From the NCBI GenBank assembly GCA_900468535.1, contig UBTY01000017.1, forward strand, positions 1-64,000: a stretch of 64,000 bases of DNA, written 5' to 3'. The notes under the pieces are model-generated. The model was not told the origin of the DNA. It ran no database searches and worked only from the letters and a program-made list of their open reading frames with translations. Positions 45,051 to 52,570 of this stretch are shown here, piece by piece (position 1 is the first letter of the stretch; every line of letters begins with the position of its first letter). The position numbers and the translations under genes are program-made. Source of the DNA: Hyphomicrobiales bacterium (lineage in GTDB: Bacteria; Pseudomonadota; Alphaproteobacteria; Rhizobiales; Rhizobiaceae).

Positions 45051-46172
45051 TCAGGCTGCCTTTTCGAGGGCAGGATAGTCGACGTAGCCCGTCGATCCAC
45101 CGCCGTAGAGCGTTGCCTGATCGAGCCCTGCGAGGGGCGCATTGTCCTTCAAGCGCTGCACGAGATCGGGGTTGGAGATGAAGGGCTTGCCGAAGGCGAC
45201 GAGATCGGCTTCGCCGCTTTCGACCACGTCGATCGCCATCTGACGATCGTAACCGTTGTTGACCATCCAGCTCGCCTTGCCACCAGCCTTTTCGTAGGCC
45301 GTTCGCAGCGCCTTGTAGTCGAAGGGCTTTTCACCCTGCTGATAGTTGCGATCGCCGCCCGTCGCACCTTCAATGATGTGGATGTAGGACAGATCGTACT
45401 TTGCCAGGCCTTCCACGACATAAGTGAAGATCGGCTGCGGATCGGTGTCGGCCGAATCGTTGGCGGGGGTGACGGGTGAAATGCGGATGCCGGTGCGGCG
45501 CGCGCCGATTTCCTCGGTGATCGCATCGACGACCTGGAACAGGAAGCGGGCACGGTTCTCGATCGAGCCACCGTACTGATCGGTGCGATCGTTGATGCCG
45601 CTGCGCAGGAACTGATCGATCAGATAGCCGTTTGCCGCGTGGATCTCGACGCCGTCGAAGCCTGCCTCGATCGCTGCGCGGGCTGCCTTGCGGTAATCCT
45701 CGACGATGCCGGCGATTTCGCCGGTCTCAAGTGCACGGGGCTCGGACGTTGGTGCGAATGCGCCGCTGCCGTCGGGGTTGACCAGATAGGTCTTGGACTT
45801 TGCAACCTTGTTCGTCGAGGAGACCGGCTTGCCGCCATTCGGCTGCAGCGTGTCATGGGAGATGCGGCCCACGTGCCACATCTGGACGACGATCTTGCCG
45901 CCCTGCTCGTGCACGGCGTCCGTTACGCGCTTCCAGCCGGCAATGGCTTCCTCGGAATAGAGACCGGGAACGTCCGCGTATCCCTGACCCTGATGGGTGA
46001 TCGCGGTGGCCTCGGTGATGATGAGGCCGGCGCTCGCACGCTGGCGATAGTATTCGACATTGAGGTCGTTCGGAACGGCTCCAGGCGAACGATTGCGCGT
46101 CAGCGGGGCCATGACGATGTGGTTCTTGAGCGTCAGGTCGCCAACCTGCGTCGGTTCGAAAAGCTTACTCAT
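45051..46172 (-). CDS. nemA: Old Yellow Enzyme-family alkene reductase
   Basis: 373 residues, a TIM-barrel FMN enzyme. The start LFEPTQVGDLTLKNHIVMAPLTRNRS, the substrate-binding HAANGYLIDQFL near residues 177-188 with the conserved His/Asn pair, and DQYGGSIENRARF are all present. It reduces activated alkenes such as enones and N-ethylmaleimide, and often nitroesters. It follows the MFS gene by 27 bases, in a unit headed by an ArsR regulator. Confidence 0.94.
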   Translation of the reverse strand: MSKLFEPTQVGDLTLKNHIVMAPLTRNRSPGAVPNDLNVEYYRQRASAGLIITEATAITHQGQGYADVPGLYSEEAIAGWKRVTDAVHEQGGKIVVQMWHVGRISHDTLQPNGGKPVSSTNKVAKSKTYLVNPDGSGAFAPTSEPRALETGEIAGIVEDYRKAARAAIEAGFDGVEIHAANGYLIDQFLRSGINDRTDQYGGSIENRARFLFQVVDAITEEIGARRTGIRISPVTPANDSADTDPQPIFTYVVEGLAKYDLSYIHIIEGATGGDRNYQQGEKPFDYKALRTAYEKAGGKASWMVNNGYDRQMAIDVVESGEADLVAFGKPFISNPDLVQRLKDNAPLAGLDQATLYGGGSTGYVDYPALEKAA

Positions 46173-46199
46173 GGGAGTCCTTTCTCTGAGTTTAAGAGG

Positions 46200-47366
46200 T
46201 CATTCGGCCAGAGCAGGGTCTGGCTGCTCTTTGGTGGAAAGATAGGTGAGGGCGGTTGCGCCGAGGCCGAGCAGGGCCATCAATGCCGCAGCGACGGGAA
46301 CGCGGGTCATCTCGAAACCTGCATCGATGACCATTCCGCCTGCCCAGGCGCCGAGCGCGTTGCCTGTGTTGAAGGCGCCGATGTTGATCGTCGAGACAAG
46401 GTTTGGCGCATTCTTGCCGAAGCGGACGACACCGACCTGCAGGGCTGGCACTGCGGCAAAAGTGGCCATTGCCCACAGGAACAAGGTGATCTCAGTCGGG
46501 ATAAGCGAGCGCATGGTGATGCTGAAGGCGATGGACGTCAGCGCGATCAGACCGAACATAACCGCGAGCGTCGGGCCGAGTTTCCAGTCCGCAAGCTTGC
46601 CGCCGACCAGATTGCCGATCGTCAGGCCGAGGCCGATCAGGAAGAGCGTCCAGGTCACGCCATCAGGCGTCAGGCCGGTCACATCGCGCAGGAGCGGTGC
46701 GATATAGGTGAAGAGAGCGAACATCGATGCGGCGAAGAACACCGTCGTCGATAGGGCGAGCCAGAGGCGCGCATTTCTGAGCGCAGCGATTTCGCTGCGC
46801 AGGCTTCCCTGCTGTTCCTGGCTGTCCTTCGGAAGCACCGCGATCAGGCCGACAATGGTGACGATGCCGATTACGGTGACGATCGCGAAGGTGGAGCGCC
46901 AGCCGTAGGCCTGGCCGATGGCCGTTCCGAGCGGGACACCGAGAACGTTGGCGAGCGTCAGGCCGGTGAACATCAGCGCGACGGCGCTGGCTTTGCGGTC
47001 GGGCGTCACAAGATTTGCCGCGACCACGGAGCCAATGCCGAAGAAGGCGCCGTGGCAAAGGGCGGTTACGATGCGGGCGACCATCAGGACCCAGTAGTTC
47101 GGAGAGATCGCGCACAGCAGATTGCCTATGATGAAGAAGCCCATCAGGCTGATCAGCGCCGTACGGCGCTTCAGGCGCGAGGTCGATACCGCCATGATCG
47201 GGGCGCCGATGGCGACCGCGAGCGCGTATCCCGTCACCAGCCAGCCCGCCTGCGGAATGGAGACGGCGAGATCGGAGGCGACCTCCGGCAGGAGGCCCAT
47301 GATGACGAATTCGGTGGTGCCGATCGCGAATGAGCTCAGGGCGAGAACGAGAAGAGCAATAGGCAT
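46200..47366 (-). CDS. MFS drug/arabinose-efflux-type transporter
   Basis: 388 residues with twelve predicted helices. The start LLVLALSSFAIGTTEFVIMGLLPEVASDL is the DHA1/YdhP-AraJ signature, and the cytoplasmic loop after helix 2 (STSRLKRRTALI) is basic as expected. It exports small molecules, probably electrophilic or toxic compounds given its neighbours. It starts one base after the arsR stop and precedes nemA by 27 bases. Confidence 0.92.
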   Translation of the reverse strand: MPIALLVLALSSFAIGTTEFVIMGLLPEVASDLAVSIPQAGWLVTGYALAVAIGAPIMAVSTSRLKRRTALISLMGFFIIGNLLCAISPNYWVLMVARIVTALCHGAFFGIGSVVAANLVTPDRKASAVALMFTGLTLANVLGVPLGTAIGQAYGWRSTFAIVTVIGIVTIVGLIAVLPKDSQEQQGSLRSEIAALRNARLWLALSTTVFFAASMFALFTYIAPLLRDVTGLTPDGVTWTLFLIGLGLTIGNLVGGKLADWKLGPTLAVMFGLIALTSIAFSITMRSLIPTEITLFLWAMATFAAVPALQVGVVRFGKNAPNLVSTINIGAFNTGNALGAWAGGMVIDAGFEMTRVPVAAALMALLGLGATALTYLSTKEQPDPALAE

Positions 47367-47367
47367 C

Positions 47368-47661
47368 TCAGAGATCCTGTGAGAGCTGCTTCAAAAAGGC
47401 GGCTATGGTCTCTTCGTTGCGTTTGTAGAAGATCCATTGTCCGACACGGCGAGTGGTTACGAGATCTGCCCGGCTGAGCGTGCCGAGATGGGCGGATACG
47501 GTCGATTGGGACAGGCCGCAGCGTTCGAACTGGCTGGCGCAGACGCCCATCTCCAGCGGATGCTCTTGCGAGGTGAAATGCTCCTCCGGCTTCTTCAGCC
47601 AATTGAGGATCTCCATCCTCTTCGGATGCGAGAGAGCCTTGAGGATCTCGTCCTTATCCAT
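47368..47661 (-). CDS. ArsR-family repressor of the MFS-nemA unit
   Basis: 97 residues with a winged helix: ALSHPKRMEILNWLKK, then CGLSQSTVSAHLGTLSRADLVTTRRVGQWIFYKR. Two cysteines sit just before the recognition helix (GVCASQFERCGLSQ), where ArsR-family thiol or metal sensors often have their ligands. ATG 47661 starts the conserved sequence; a longer frame upstream would run through the promoter. It is the first gene of the arsR-MFS-nemA run. Confidence 0.9.
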   Translation of the reverse strand: MDKDEILKALSHPKRMEILNWLKKPEEHFTSQEHPLEMGVCASQFERCGLSQSTVSAHLGTLSRADLVTTRRVGQWIFYKRNEETIAAFLKQLSQDL

Positions 47662-47675
47662 CGTCGTTTCCCGAA

Positions 47676-47723
47676 CTATAAATCGATGAAAGGCGATATA
47701 TGGATAGACAGAATTCGATTCAA
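47676..47723 (-). promoter_or_regulatory. arsR promoter with overlapping candidate operator
   Basis: On the minus strand TTGAAT (47723-47718) and TATATC (47700-47695) are 17 bases apart. An imperfect inverted repeat, CATATATCG-N8-CGATTTATAG (about 47676-47703), covers the -10 box and the start site, a position suited to ArsR repression. Confidence 0.55.
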
Positions 47724-47772
47724 GGCCGGCAACCGACGCAACGGTCGATTTTTGCATGGTTAAATTTTAAGC

Positions 47773-47888
47773 AAAAAAAGAGGGCCGCCGAATGAACGGG
47801 GCCCTTTAAGGTGTGAAGGTCAATAAACCTCCAGAGGGGAACAGCTAACGCGGTGGCACTGGGAGAGAAGCCACCATGTGCATCAGCT
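47773..47888 (-). ncRNA. abcR: AbcR-type (alpha-r15) small RNA, downstream copy
   Basis: A predicted transcript of about 116 nt. It contains CTCTCCCAGTGCCACCGC and GTTCCCCTCTGGAGGTTTA (minus strand), the two unpaired anti-Shine-Dalgarno-like modules of AbcR RNAs. It ends in a GGGCCCC/GGCGGCCC hairpin followed by CTTTTTTT. AbcR RNAs are Hfq-dependent repressors of ABC-transporter mRNAs in Rhizobiales and lie in tandem beside lsrB in Sinorhizobium and Agrobacterium, as here. I cannot say which copy is AbcR1 or AbcR2. Confidence 0.87.
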
Positions 47889-47894
47889 GAGATG

Positions 47895-47923
47895 GATATG
47901 ATGCTTTGGCAGGCAGAATTCAA
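47895..47923 (-). promoter_or_regulatory. Promoter of the downstream AbcR copy
   Basis: TTGAAT (47923-47918) and CATATC (47900-47895) on the minus strand, 17 bases apart, about seven bases before the predicted RNA start. Confidence 0.6.
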
Positions 47924-47929
47924 CGCCTG

Positions 47930-47955
47930 TTTGCGCATGCCTGCTATGCATTGCA
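47930..47955. promoter_or_regulatory. Degenerate inverted repeat upstream of the downstream AbcR copy
   Basis: TTTGCGCATG, five bases, then TATGCATTGCA. The left arm is identical to that upstream of the other copy; the right arm is degenerate. The centre is about 54 bases before the predicted transcript start. Confidence 0.5.
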
Positions 47956-47987
47956 GCATTTTTTGTTGCGCTGCGAAAAAAACGGGC

Positions 47988-48101
47988 AAAAAAAGAGGGC
48001 CGCCGGAAAGCCGGGGCCCTTATAGGTGTGAAGGTATAAACCTCCAGAGGGGAACAGCTAATGCGGTGGAACTGGGAGGAAAAGCCACCGTGTGCATCAG
48101 C
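47988..48101 (-). ncRNA. abcR: AbcR-type (alpha-r15) small RNA, upstream copy
   Basis: A predicted transcript of about 114 nt, closely similar to the copy at 47773-47888, with CCTCCCAGTTCCACCGC and GTTCCCCTCTGGAGGTTTA. The terminator is GGGCCCCGGCTTTCCGGCGGCCC followed by TCTTTTTTT on the minus strand (the stem arms given here as one hairpin). The shared parts are the two C-rich modules and the terminator; the middle and 5' end differ more. It lies 98 bases after the lsrB stop on the same strand. Confidence 0.87.
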
Positions 48102-48108
48102 TGAGTGC

Positions 48109-48137
48109 GATATGGTGCTTTATTGGGCAAACGGCAA
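48109..48137 (-). promoter_or_regulatory. Promoter of the upstream AbcR copy
   Basis: TTGCCG (48137-48132) and CATATC (48114-48109) on the minus strand, 17 bases apart; the -10 hexamer is identical to that of the other copy. Confidence 0.6.
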
Positions 48138-48140
48138 CCC

Positions 48141-48171
48141 CATTTTGCGCATGCCAGTCATGCGCAAAATG
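48141..48171. promoter_or_regulatory. Perfect 13-bp inverted repeat, candidate LysR-type activator site
   Basis: CATTTTGCGCATG, CCAGT, CATGCGCAAAATG: a perfect palindrome with a five-base centre, three bases upstream of the -35 box and centred about 54 bases before the predicted sRNA start. Size and place fit a LysR-type activator site. VtlR/LsrB-type regulators are known to control abcR genes in Brucella and Agrobacterium. Confidence 0.6.
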
Positions 48172-48198
48172 CACGGCTTGCATTTCCTGATGCCGCAA

Positions 48199-49095
48199 CT
48201 AGAAGTTCCAGTTGCGCGCCTTGCTGACGATGAAGTCCCGGAAGGCCTTGAGTTTGGCCGCATTTTTCATTTCATCCGGGTAGCAGAAGTAGGTGTCGAA
48301 CGACGGAACATCGGCGTTTATCGGTAGCTGAATCAGGCCCGGGTCACGACCGACGATGTAATCCGGCATGCAGGCGACGCCCATGCCGAGCAGGCAGGCG
48401 CGCTTGATAGAGGTCTGGCTGTTGATCTGCAGATGCGGAATGCGCTTGTTGTCGGACGAGCGTCCGGCGACCTCCAGCCAGTTGACGTCGAGGAGATAGT
48501 TCGGTGCCGGTTCGCCGAAAGTGATGATGCGGTGGTTGTCGAGATCCTCCACCGTCTGCGGTTCCCCGTGCCTGTTGATGTAGGAGGGGGCCGCATAGAC
48601 GTGCATGTGCACGGTGAACAGCTTGCGCTGGATCAGATCCGATTGCACCGGCTGGCGGAGCCGGATGGCGCAATCGGCGTAGCGCATGTTGACGTCCACT
48701 TCCTCGTTGTCGAGGATCAGCTGGATCTGGACGTCAGGATAGAGCTGCATGAACTCCTGGATCTTGTCGGTCAGCCAGCCCTGGCCGAGGCCGACGGTCG
48801 TCGTGACACGCAGCTTGCCGGTCGGCGTTTCCGTCGTTTCGGTGAGTTGCATCTTCACCGTTTCGAGCTTCAGGAGAACGTCGTGCGCGGTACGATAAAG
48901 CAGCTCGCCCTGTTCCGTCAGGATCAGGCCGCGGGCATGGCGGTGGAACAGCTTGGTGCCGACATCCTGCTCAAGAGCGCTGACCTGGCGGCTGATGGCG
49001 GATTGAGACAGATGCAGCTTGTCGGCCGCATGCGTAAACGAGCCCGCTTCGGCAGCTGCGTGAAAAATACGCAGCTTGTCCCAATCCAATGGCAT
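48199..49095 (-). CDS. lsrB: LysR-type regulator LsrB (VtlR-like)
   Basis: 298 residues. A winged helix (KLRIFHAAAEAGSFTHAADKLHLSQSAISRQVSALEQD) is followed by an effector domain with Cys142, Cys234, Cys242 and Cys271. In Sinorhizobium LsrB is a redox-responsive regulator of symbiosis, lipopolysaccharide and glutathione genes; its Brucella and Agrobacterium relatives (VtlR) activate abcR. GGGGG precedes ATG 49095; a longer frame runs into trxB. It follows trxB by 23 bases and lies directly upstream of the AbcR genes. Confidence 0.92.
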   Translation of the reverse strand: MPLDWDKLRIFHAAAEAGSFTHAADKLHLSQSAISRQVSALEQDVGTKLFHRHARGLILTEQGELLYRTAHDVLLKLETVKMQLTETTETPTGKLRVTTTVGLGQGWLTDKIQEFMQLYPDVQIQLILDNEEVDVNMRYADCAIRLRQPVQSDLIQRKLFTVHMHVYAAPSYINRHGEPQTVEDLDNHRIITFGEPAPNYLLDVNWLEVAGRSSDNKRIPHLQINSQTSIKRACLLGMGVACMPDYIVGRDPGLIQLPINADVPSFDTYFCYPDEMKNAAKLKAFRDFIVSKARNWNF

Positions 49096-49118
49096 TCCCC
49101 CACCCCTCATGGCCGATC

Positions 49119-50093
49119 CTACTCCGCGGCAACGGCGACGGGCATATGGCCCGTCAGATAACGTTCGGCTTCCAGGGCGGCCATGCATCCCATGCCGGCA
49201 GCGGTGATCGCCTGACGGAACGTATCGTCCGTCACGTCACCAGCGGCATAGACCCCCTCCAGGCTGGTCGCGGTCGAGTCCGGCGCGGTCCAGAGATAGC
49301 CGTTATCCTTGAGCTTCAGCTTGCCCTTGAAAAGTTCGGTGGCAGGCGCGTGACCGATCGCGACGAAGACGCCATCGACAGCAACCTCGGTAATGGCGCC
49401 GGTACGAGTGTCGCGCAGACGCGCGCCACTGACGGACGGCGGCATCGGCGGCTTCGCCGGCGCGCCGGTGATTTCCGCAACTTCCGTGTTCCACAGCACC
49501 TTGATATTCTCCTTGGAGAAAAGGCGCTCCTGCAGGATCTTTTCCGAACGGAAGCTGTCGCGGCGGTGCACGACGGTGACCGACTTCGCGATATTGGAAA
49601 GGTAAAGTGCTTCCTCGACGGCGCTGTTGCCGCCGCCGACGACGATCACGTCCTTGTTGCGATAGAAGAAGCCATCGCAGGTGGCGCAGGCCGAGACGCC
49701 GAAGCCCTGGAAATGCTGCTCGCTTTCGATGCCAAGCCACTTGGCCTTGGCGCCGGTCGCTATGATCAGCGTGTCAGCCGTCCAGACTTGTCCGCTGTCC
49801 GTATGGGCAACGAAAGGACGCTGGTTCATGTCCACTTCCGTCACGATGTCGTTGACGATCTCGGCGCCGACATGCTTTGCCTGCTGCAGCATCTGATCCA
49901 TCAGCCACGGGCCCTGGATCGGATCTGCAAAGCCCGGATAGTTCTCCACGTCGGTGGTGATCATCAGCTGTCCGCCTTGCTCCATGCCTGCGATCAGCAC
50001 GGGCTTCAGCATTGCGCGAGCCGCATAGACGGCAGCCGTGTAACCGGCGGGCCCGGAGCCGATGATGAGCACCTTTGTGTGGCGGGCGGACAT
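49119..50093 (-). CDS. trxB: Thioredoxin-disulfide reductase
   Basis: 324 residues. FAD-binding GSGPAGYTAAVYAARA lies near the N-terminus, the redox-active CATC at 136-139 (SACATCDGFFY), the NADPH loop GGGNSAVEEALYL and the C-terminal VYAAGDVTDDTFRQA. It reduces thioredoxin with NADPH. It probably shares a transcript with lsrB, linking a thiol reductase to a redox-sensitive regulator. The divergent lrp gene lies 232 bases away. Confidence 0.97.
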   Translation of the reverse strand: MSARHTKVLIIGSGPAGYTAAVYAARAMLKPVLIAGMEQGGQLMITTDVENYPGFADPIQGPWLMDQMLQQAKHVGAEIVNDIVTEVDMNQRPFVAHTDSGQVWTADTLIIATGAKAKWLGIESEQHFQGFGVSACATCDGFFYRNKDVIVVGGGNSAVEEALYLSNIAKSVTVVHRRDSFRSEKILQERLFSKENIKVLWNTEVAEITGAPAKPPMPPSVSGARLRDTRTGAITEVAVDGVFVAIGHAPATELFKGKLKLKDNGYLWTAPDSTATSLEGVYAAGDVTDDTFRQAITAAGMGCMAALEAERYLTGHMPVAVAAE

Positions 50094-50325
50094 AGATATT
50101 TCCTTTCAACTGTCAGGAGGCGGCGGCTAAAAGGCGAATGCGGCCGTTTCGCGATCCATTCGCCATTTATGAACGTCCAATGCTTTTATTCAAGGGCAGC
50201 CTTGCGTTACCAACAAGGCATTCCGGTTTGGATATGCAAGATTCCGTCATACTGGGGAAACATTCTTGCGTATTGCGTTGCTTTATATAGAAGCTGCCCA
50301 GAGCAAATTAAAGAAAGGCACTCGC

Positions 50326-50793
50326 TTGGTCCGCGCTGAACTCGACGCCATCGACATCAAGATACTGCGTGAACTGCAGGTCGACGGTCGCATGACCAAT
50401 GTCGAGTTGGCCGACAGGGTCGGTATATCCGCGCCACCGTGCCTGCGTCGCGTTCGAAAACTCGAGGAATCGGGGATCATCGAAGGCTATCACGCCATGC
50501 TGAACAGCCCGAAGCTCGGCTTCGATCTGGTGGCGTTCTGCATGGTCGGCCTCAAGCACCAGTCCGAAGCCAATCTCAAGGCCTTCGCCGCCGCCACCGC
50601 TGAGTGGCCGCTGGTCCGGCAGGCATGGATGGTGTCCGGCGACAGCGATTTCCTGCTTCATTGCGTCGCCGAGAACCTGACGCGCTTCCAGGATTTCGTC
50701 ATCGAAGTGCTGACAGCCAATGAGCACGTCGACACGGTTCGCACCATGCTGACGATCCGTCAGGTCAAGCGGCTGGGTCTGGTCGAAGTCTGA
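50326..50793 (+). CDS. lrp: Lrp/AsnC-family regulator
   Basis: 155 residues with the Lrp layout: a helix-turn-helix in LDAIDIKILRELQVDGRMTNVELADRVGISAPPCLRRVRKLEESGII and a C-terminal RAM ligand domain. The TTG at 50326, preceded by AAGAAAGG, gives the usual family length. An ATG at 50266 would add 20 residues unlike the family and would run through the TATATA element at 50284-50289. It probably responds to an amino acid. Confidence 0.9.
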   Translation: MVRAELDAIDIKILRELQVDGRMTNVELADRVGISAPPCLRRVRKLEESGIIEGYHAMLNSPKLGFDLVAFCMVGLKHQSEANLKAFAAATAEWPLVRQAWMVSGDSDFLLHCVAENLTRFQDFVIEVLTANEHVDTVRTMLTIRQVKRLGLVEV

Positions 50794-50798
50794 GCGGA

Positions 50799-51884
50799 TC
50801 AGGCTGCTGAGAACAGCCGGTTATAGACCGCGCCGAGTTTCTGCGCTTCGCCATCGATGCTGAACGACTGAAGTGCATGTGCGCGTGCATGGTCCGCCGC
50901 CGTGTCGCGTCTTGCCGTATCGTCCATCAACTGGGCAGCAGCGTCGACCATTGCGTCGATATTGTCGCGCGCGATGATGATGCCTGTTTCTCCGGGGCCG
51001 GTGACCAGCAGTTCCGGAAAGGCGCCGACATCGGTTGCGACGACAGGCACGGCTGTCGACATGGCTTCCAGCGGCGTCAGGCCAAAGCCTTCCCAGCGCT
51101 GTGGCGCGATGAAAAGATCCAACGCCTTGTACCAGTCGTCGATATTGGTGTGCTCTCCAACAAAGAGGATGCGATCGGAAAGGCCTGCTGCCGCGACACG
51201 CTGTTTCAGGTCGTTTTCGAAGCTGATGTGCTGCGGCGTTGCCCGCCCGGCAACGATCGCGTTCCAATCGGGGCGGCCGGGAAGCAGCCGGATCATGCTG
51301 TCGACGAAGAGATCGGTGCCCTTCTGGTGTCGAACGCGTCCAAAACAGCCGACTGTCTTCTTGGTCTCGTCGAGCCCGCAGGCGCGCTTGGCAGCGGCCT
51401 TCTCGGCTGCCGGCGCAAAGCGATGCGTATCGATCCCATGCAGCACGACATTGCTCGGCACCTCGAGATAGCCGGCGGTCTTGCCGCTGGTCGCGATCAC
51501 CGCGTCCATTCGGGAAATCAGCCACTTCGTCCAGCCGCTATGCTTGCGCTGCGAAGCCGAGGTGAAAACGATCTTGAGCGGCATTCTCAGCAGATCGCGC
51601 AGGATGATCGCCGGCAACATCTCGATGTTGCGGCGCGCATGCCAAATGCGGAACGGCTTTCCTTCAGGCGGTCGCCACAGGCGCGTCAGGTCGGAAAAGC
51701 GGATATGCGGCAAACGGCCGGGCAGGCCGGGCCCCAGGGCGGCAACCTTTTGTCCGAGGTTGCGCTGAATGGGGACCAGCTGAATGATGGTGGAGGTAAC
51801 GCCCGACAGGCGCTTCTTGAAGTTCGGCGCTATGACCTCGACGTCCTTGACGTCGACGATTGCGGTTTGGCCGCGGTCCGCCAC
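50799..51884 (-). CDS. lpsB: Lipopolysaccharide core glycosyltransferase (LpsB/LpcC-like)
   Basis: 361 residues, GT4/GT-B fold. The N-terminal VEVIAPNFKKRLSGVTSTIIQLVPIQRNLGQKVA and the donor-site EGFGLTPLEAM near residue 262 match the rhizobial core glycosyltransferase LpsB (LpcC in Rhizobium, a mannosyltransferase acting on Kdo). It starts at a GTG six bases after the greA stop, an arrangement also found in Sinorhizobium. It acts at the cytoplasmic face of the inner membrane. Confidence 0.88.
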   Translation of the reverse strand: MADRGQTAIVDVKDVEVIAPNFKKRLSGVTSTIIQLVPIQRNLGQKVAALGPGLPGRLPHIRFSDLTRLWRPPEGKPFRIWHARRNIEMLPAIILRDLLRMPLKIVFTSASQRKHSGWTKWLISRMDAVIATSGKTAGYLEVPSNVVLHGIDTHRFAPAAEKAAAKRACGLDETKKTVGCFGRVRHQKGTDLFVDSMIRLLPGRPDWNAIVAGRATPQHISFENDLKQRVAAAGLSDRILFVGEHTNIDDWYKALDLFIAPQRWEGFGLTPLEAMSTAVPVVATDVGAFPELLVTGPGETGIIIARDNIDAMVDAAAQLMDDTARRDTAADHARAHALQSFSIDGEAQKLGAVYNRLFSAA

Positions 51885-51890
51885 AGTCCG

Positions 51891-52367
51891 TCAGCCCCAG
51901 CTGATGGACAGTACTTCGTAGGCCTTGGAGCCCCCAGGCGCATTCACTTCGATGGAATCGCCGACTTCCTTGCCGATCAGCGCGCGGGCGATCGGGGAGG
52001 AGATGGAGATGCGGCCCTGCTTCACGTCGGCTTCCTGATCGCCAACAATCTGGTAGGTCTTTTCTTCCTCGGTGTCCTCGTCGACCAGCTTCACCTTGGC
52101 GCCGAACTTGATCGTGCTGCCGGACATTTTCGAGAGGTCGATGACTTCGGCGCGAGCTGTCAGATCTTCCAGTTCGGCGATCCGGCCTTCGTTGTGGCTC
52201 TGCGCTTCCTTGGCGGCATGGTACTCGGCGTTTTCGGAAAGGTCACCGTGGGCGCGAGCTTCGGCGATCGCCTCGATGATTCGTGGGCGCTCTTCCTGCT
52301 GACGCCAGCGCAGTTCTTCCTGCAGCTTGACGAAACCACCCTGCGTCATCGGTACCTTATCAACCAT
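51891..52367 (-). CDS. greA: Transcription elongation factor GreA
   Basis: 158 residues. A coiled-coil N-terminal half carries the catalytic tip ([24 protein letters not shown], with the acidic D/E pair) and a C-terminal FKBP-like half ends [22 protein letters not shown]. It stimulates RNA cleavage by backtracked polymerase. ATG 52367 follows AAGGA; the longer frame upstream lacks support. It is followed directly by lpsB. Confidence 0.97.
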   Translation of the reverse strand: MVDKVPMTQGGFVKLQEELRWRQQEERPRIIEAIAEARAHGDLSENAEYHAAKEAQSHNEGRIAELEDLTARAEVIDLSKMSGSTIKFGAKVKLVDEDTEEEKTYQIVGDQEADVKQGRISISSPIARALIGKEVGDSIEVNAPGGSKAYEVLSISWG

Positions 52368-52570
52368 TTTTCTGTCCTTCACTCCCCGTATCCGCTTAGC
52401 CGCAGACACAAAAGAAAACAGGTCCCGAAGAGGAAACTTCGGAACCGTGCAACAATTCTGATTAGCTGGGTTATAGCAGATCGCCCCCGCGAATTTCCAT
52501 AAAATTCGTATCGCCTACCGTGAGCGCCGGCCAAGCCCGACAATCTTGACTTTTATCTCTGGAACATATA

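Noticed and set aside
47773-48171. Tandem 210-base similarity read as a generic repeat or mobile-element remnant
   Set aside because: Each unit has its own promoter, C-rich modules and T-run terminator in the order expected of an AbcR sRNA gene, next to lsrB.
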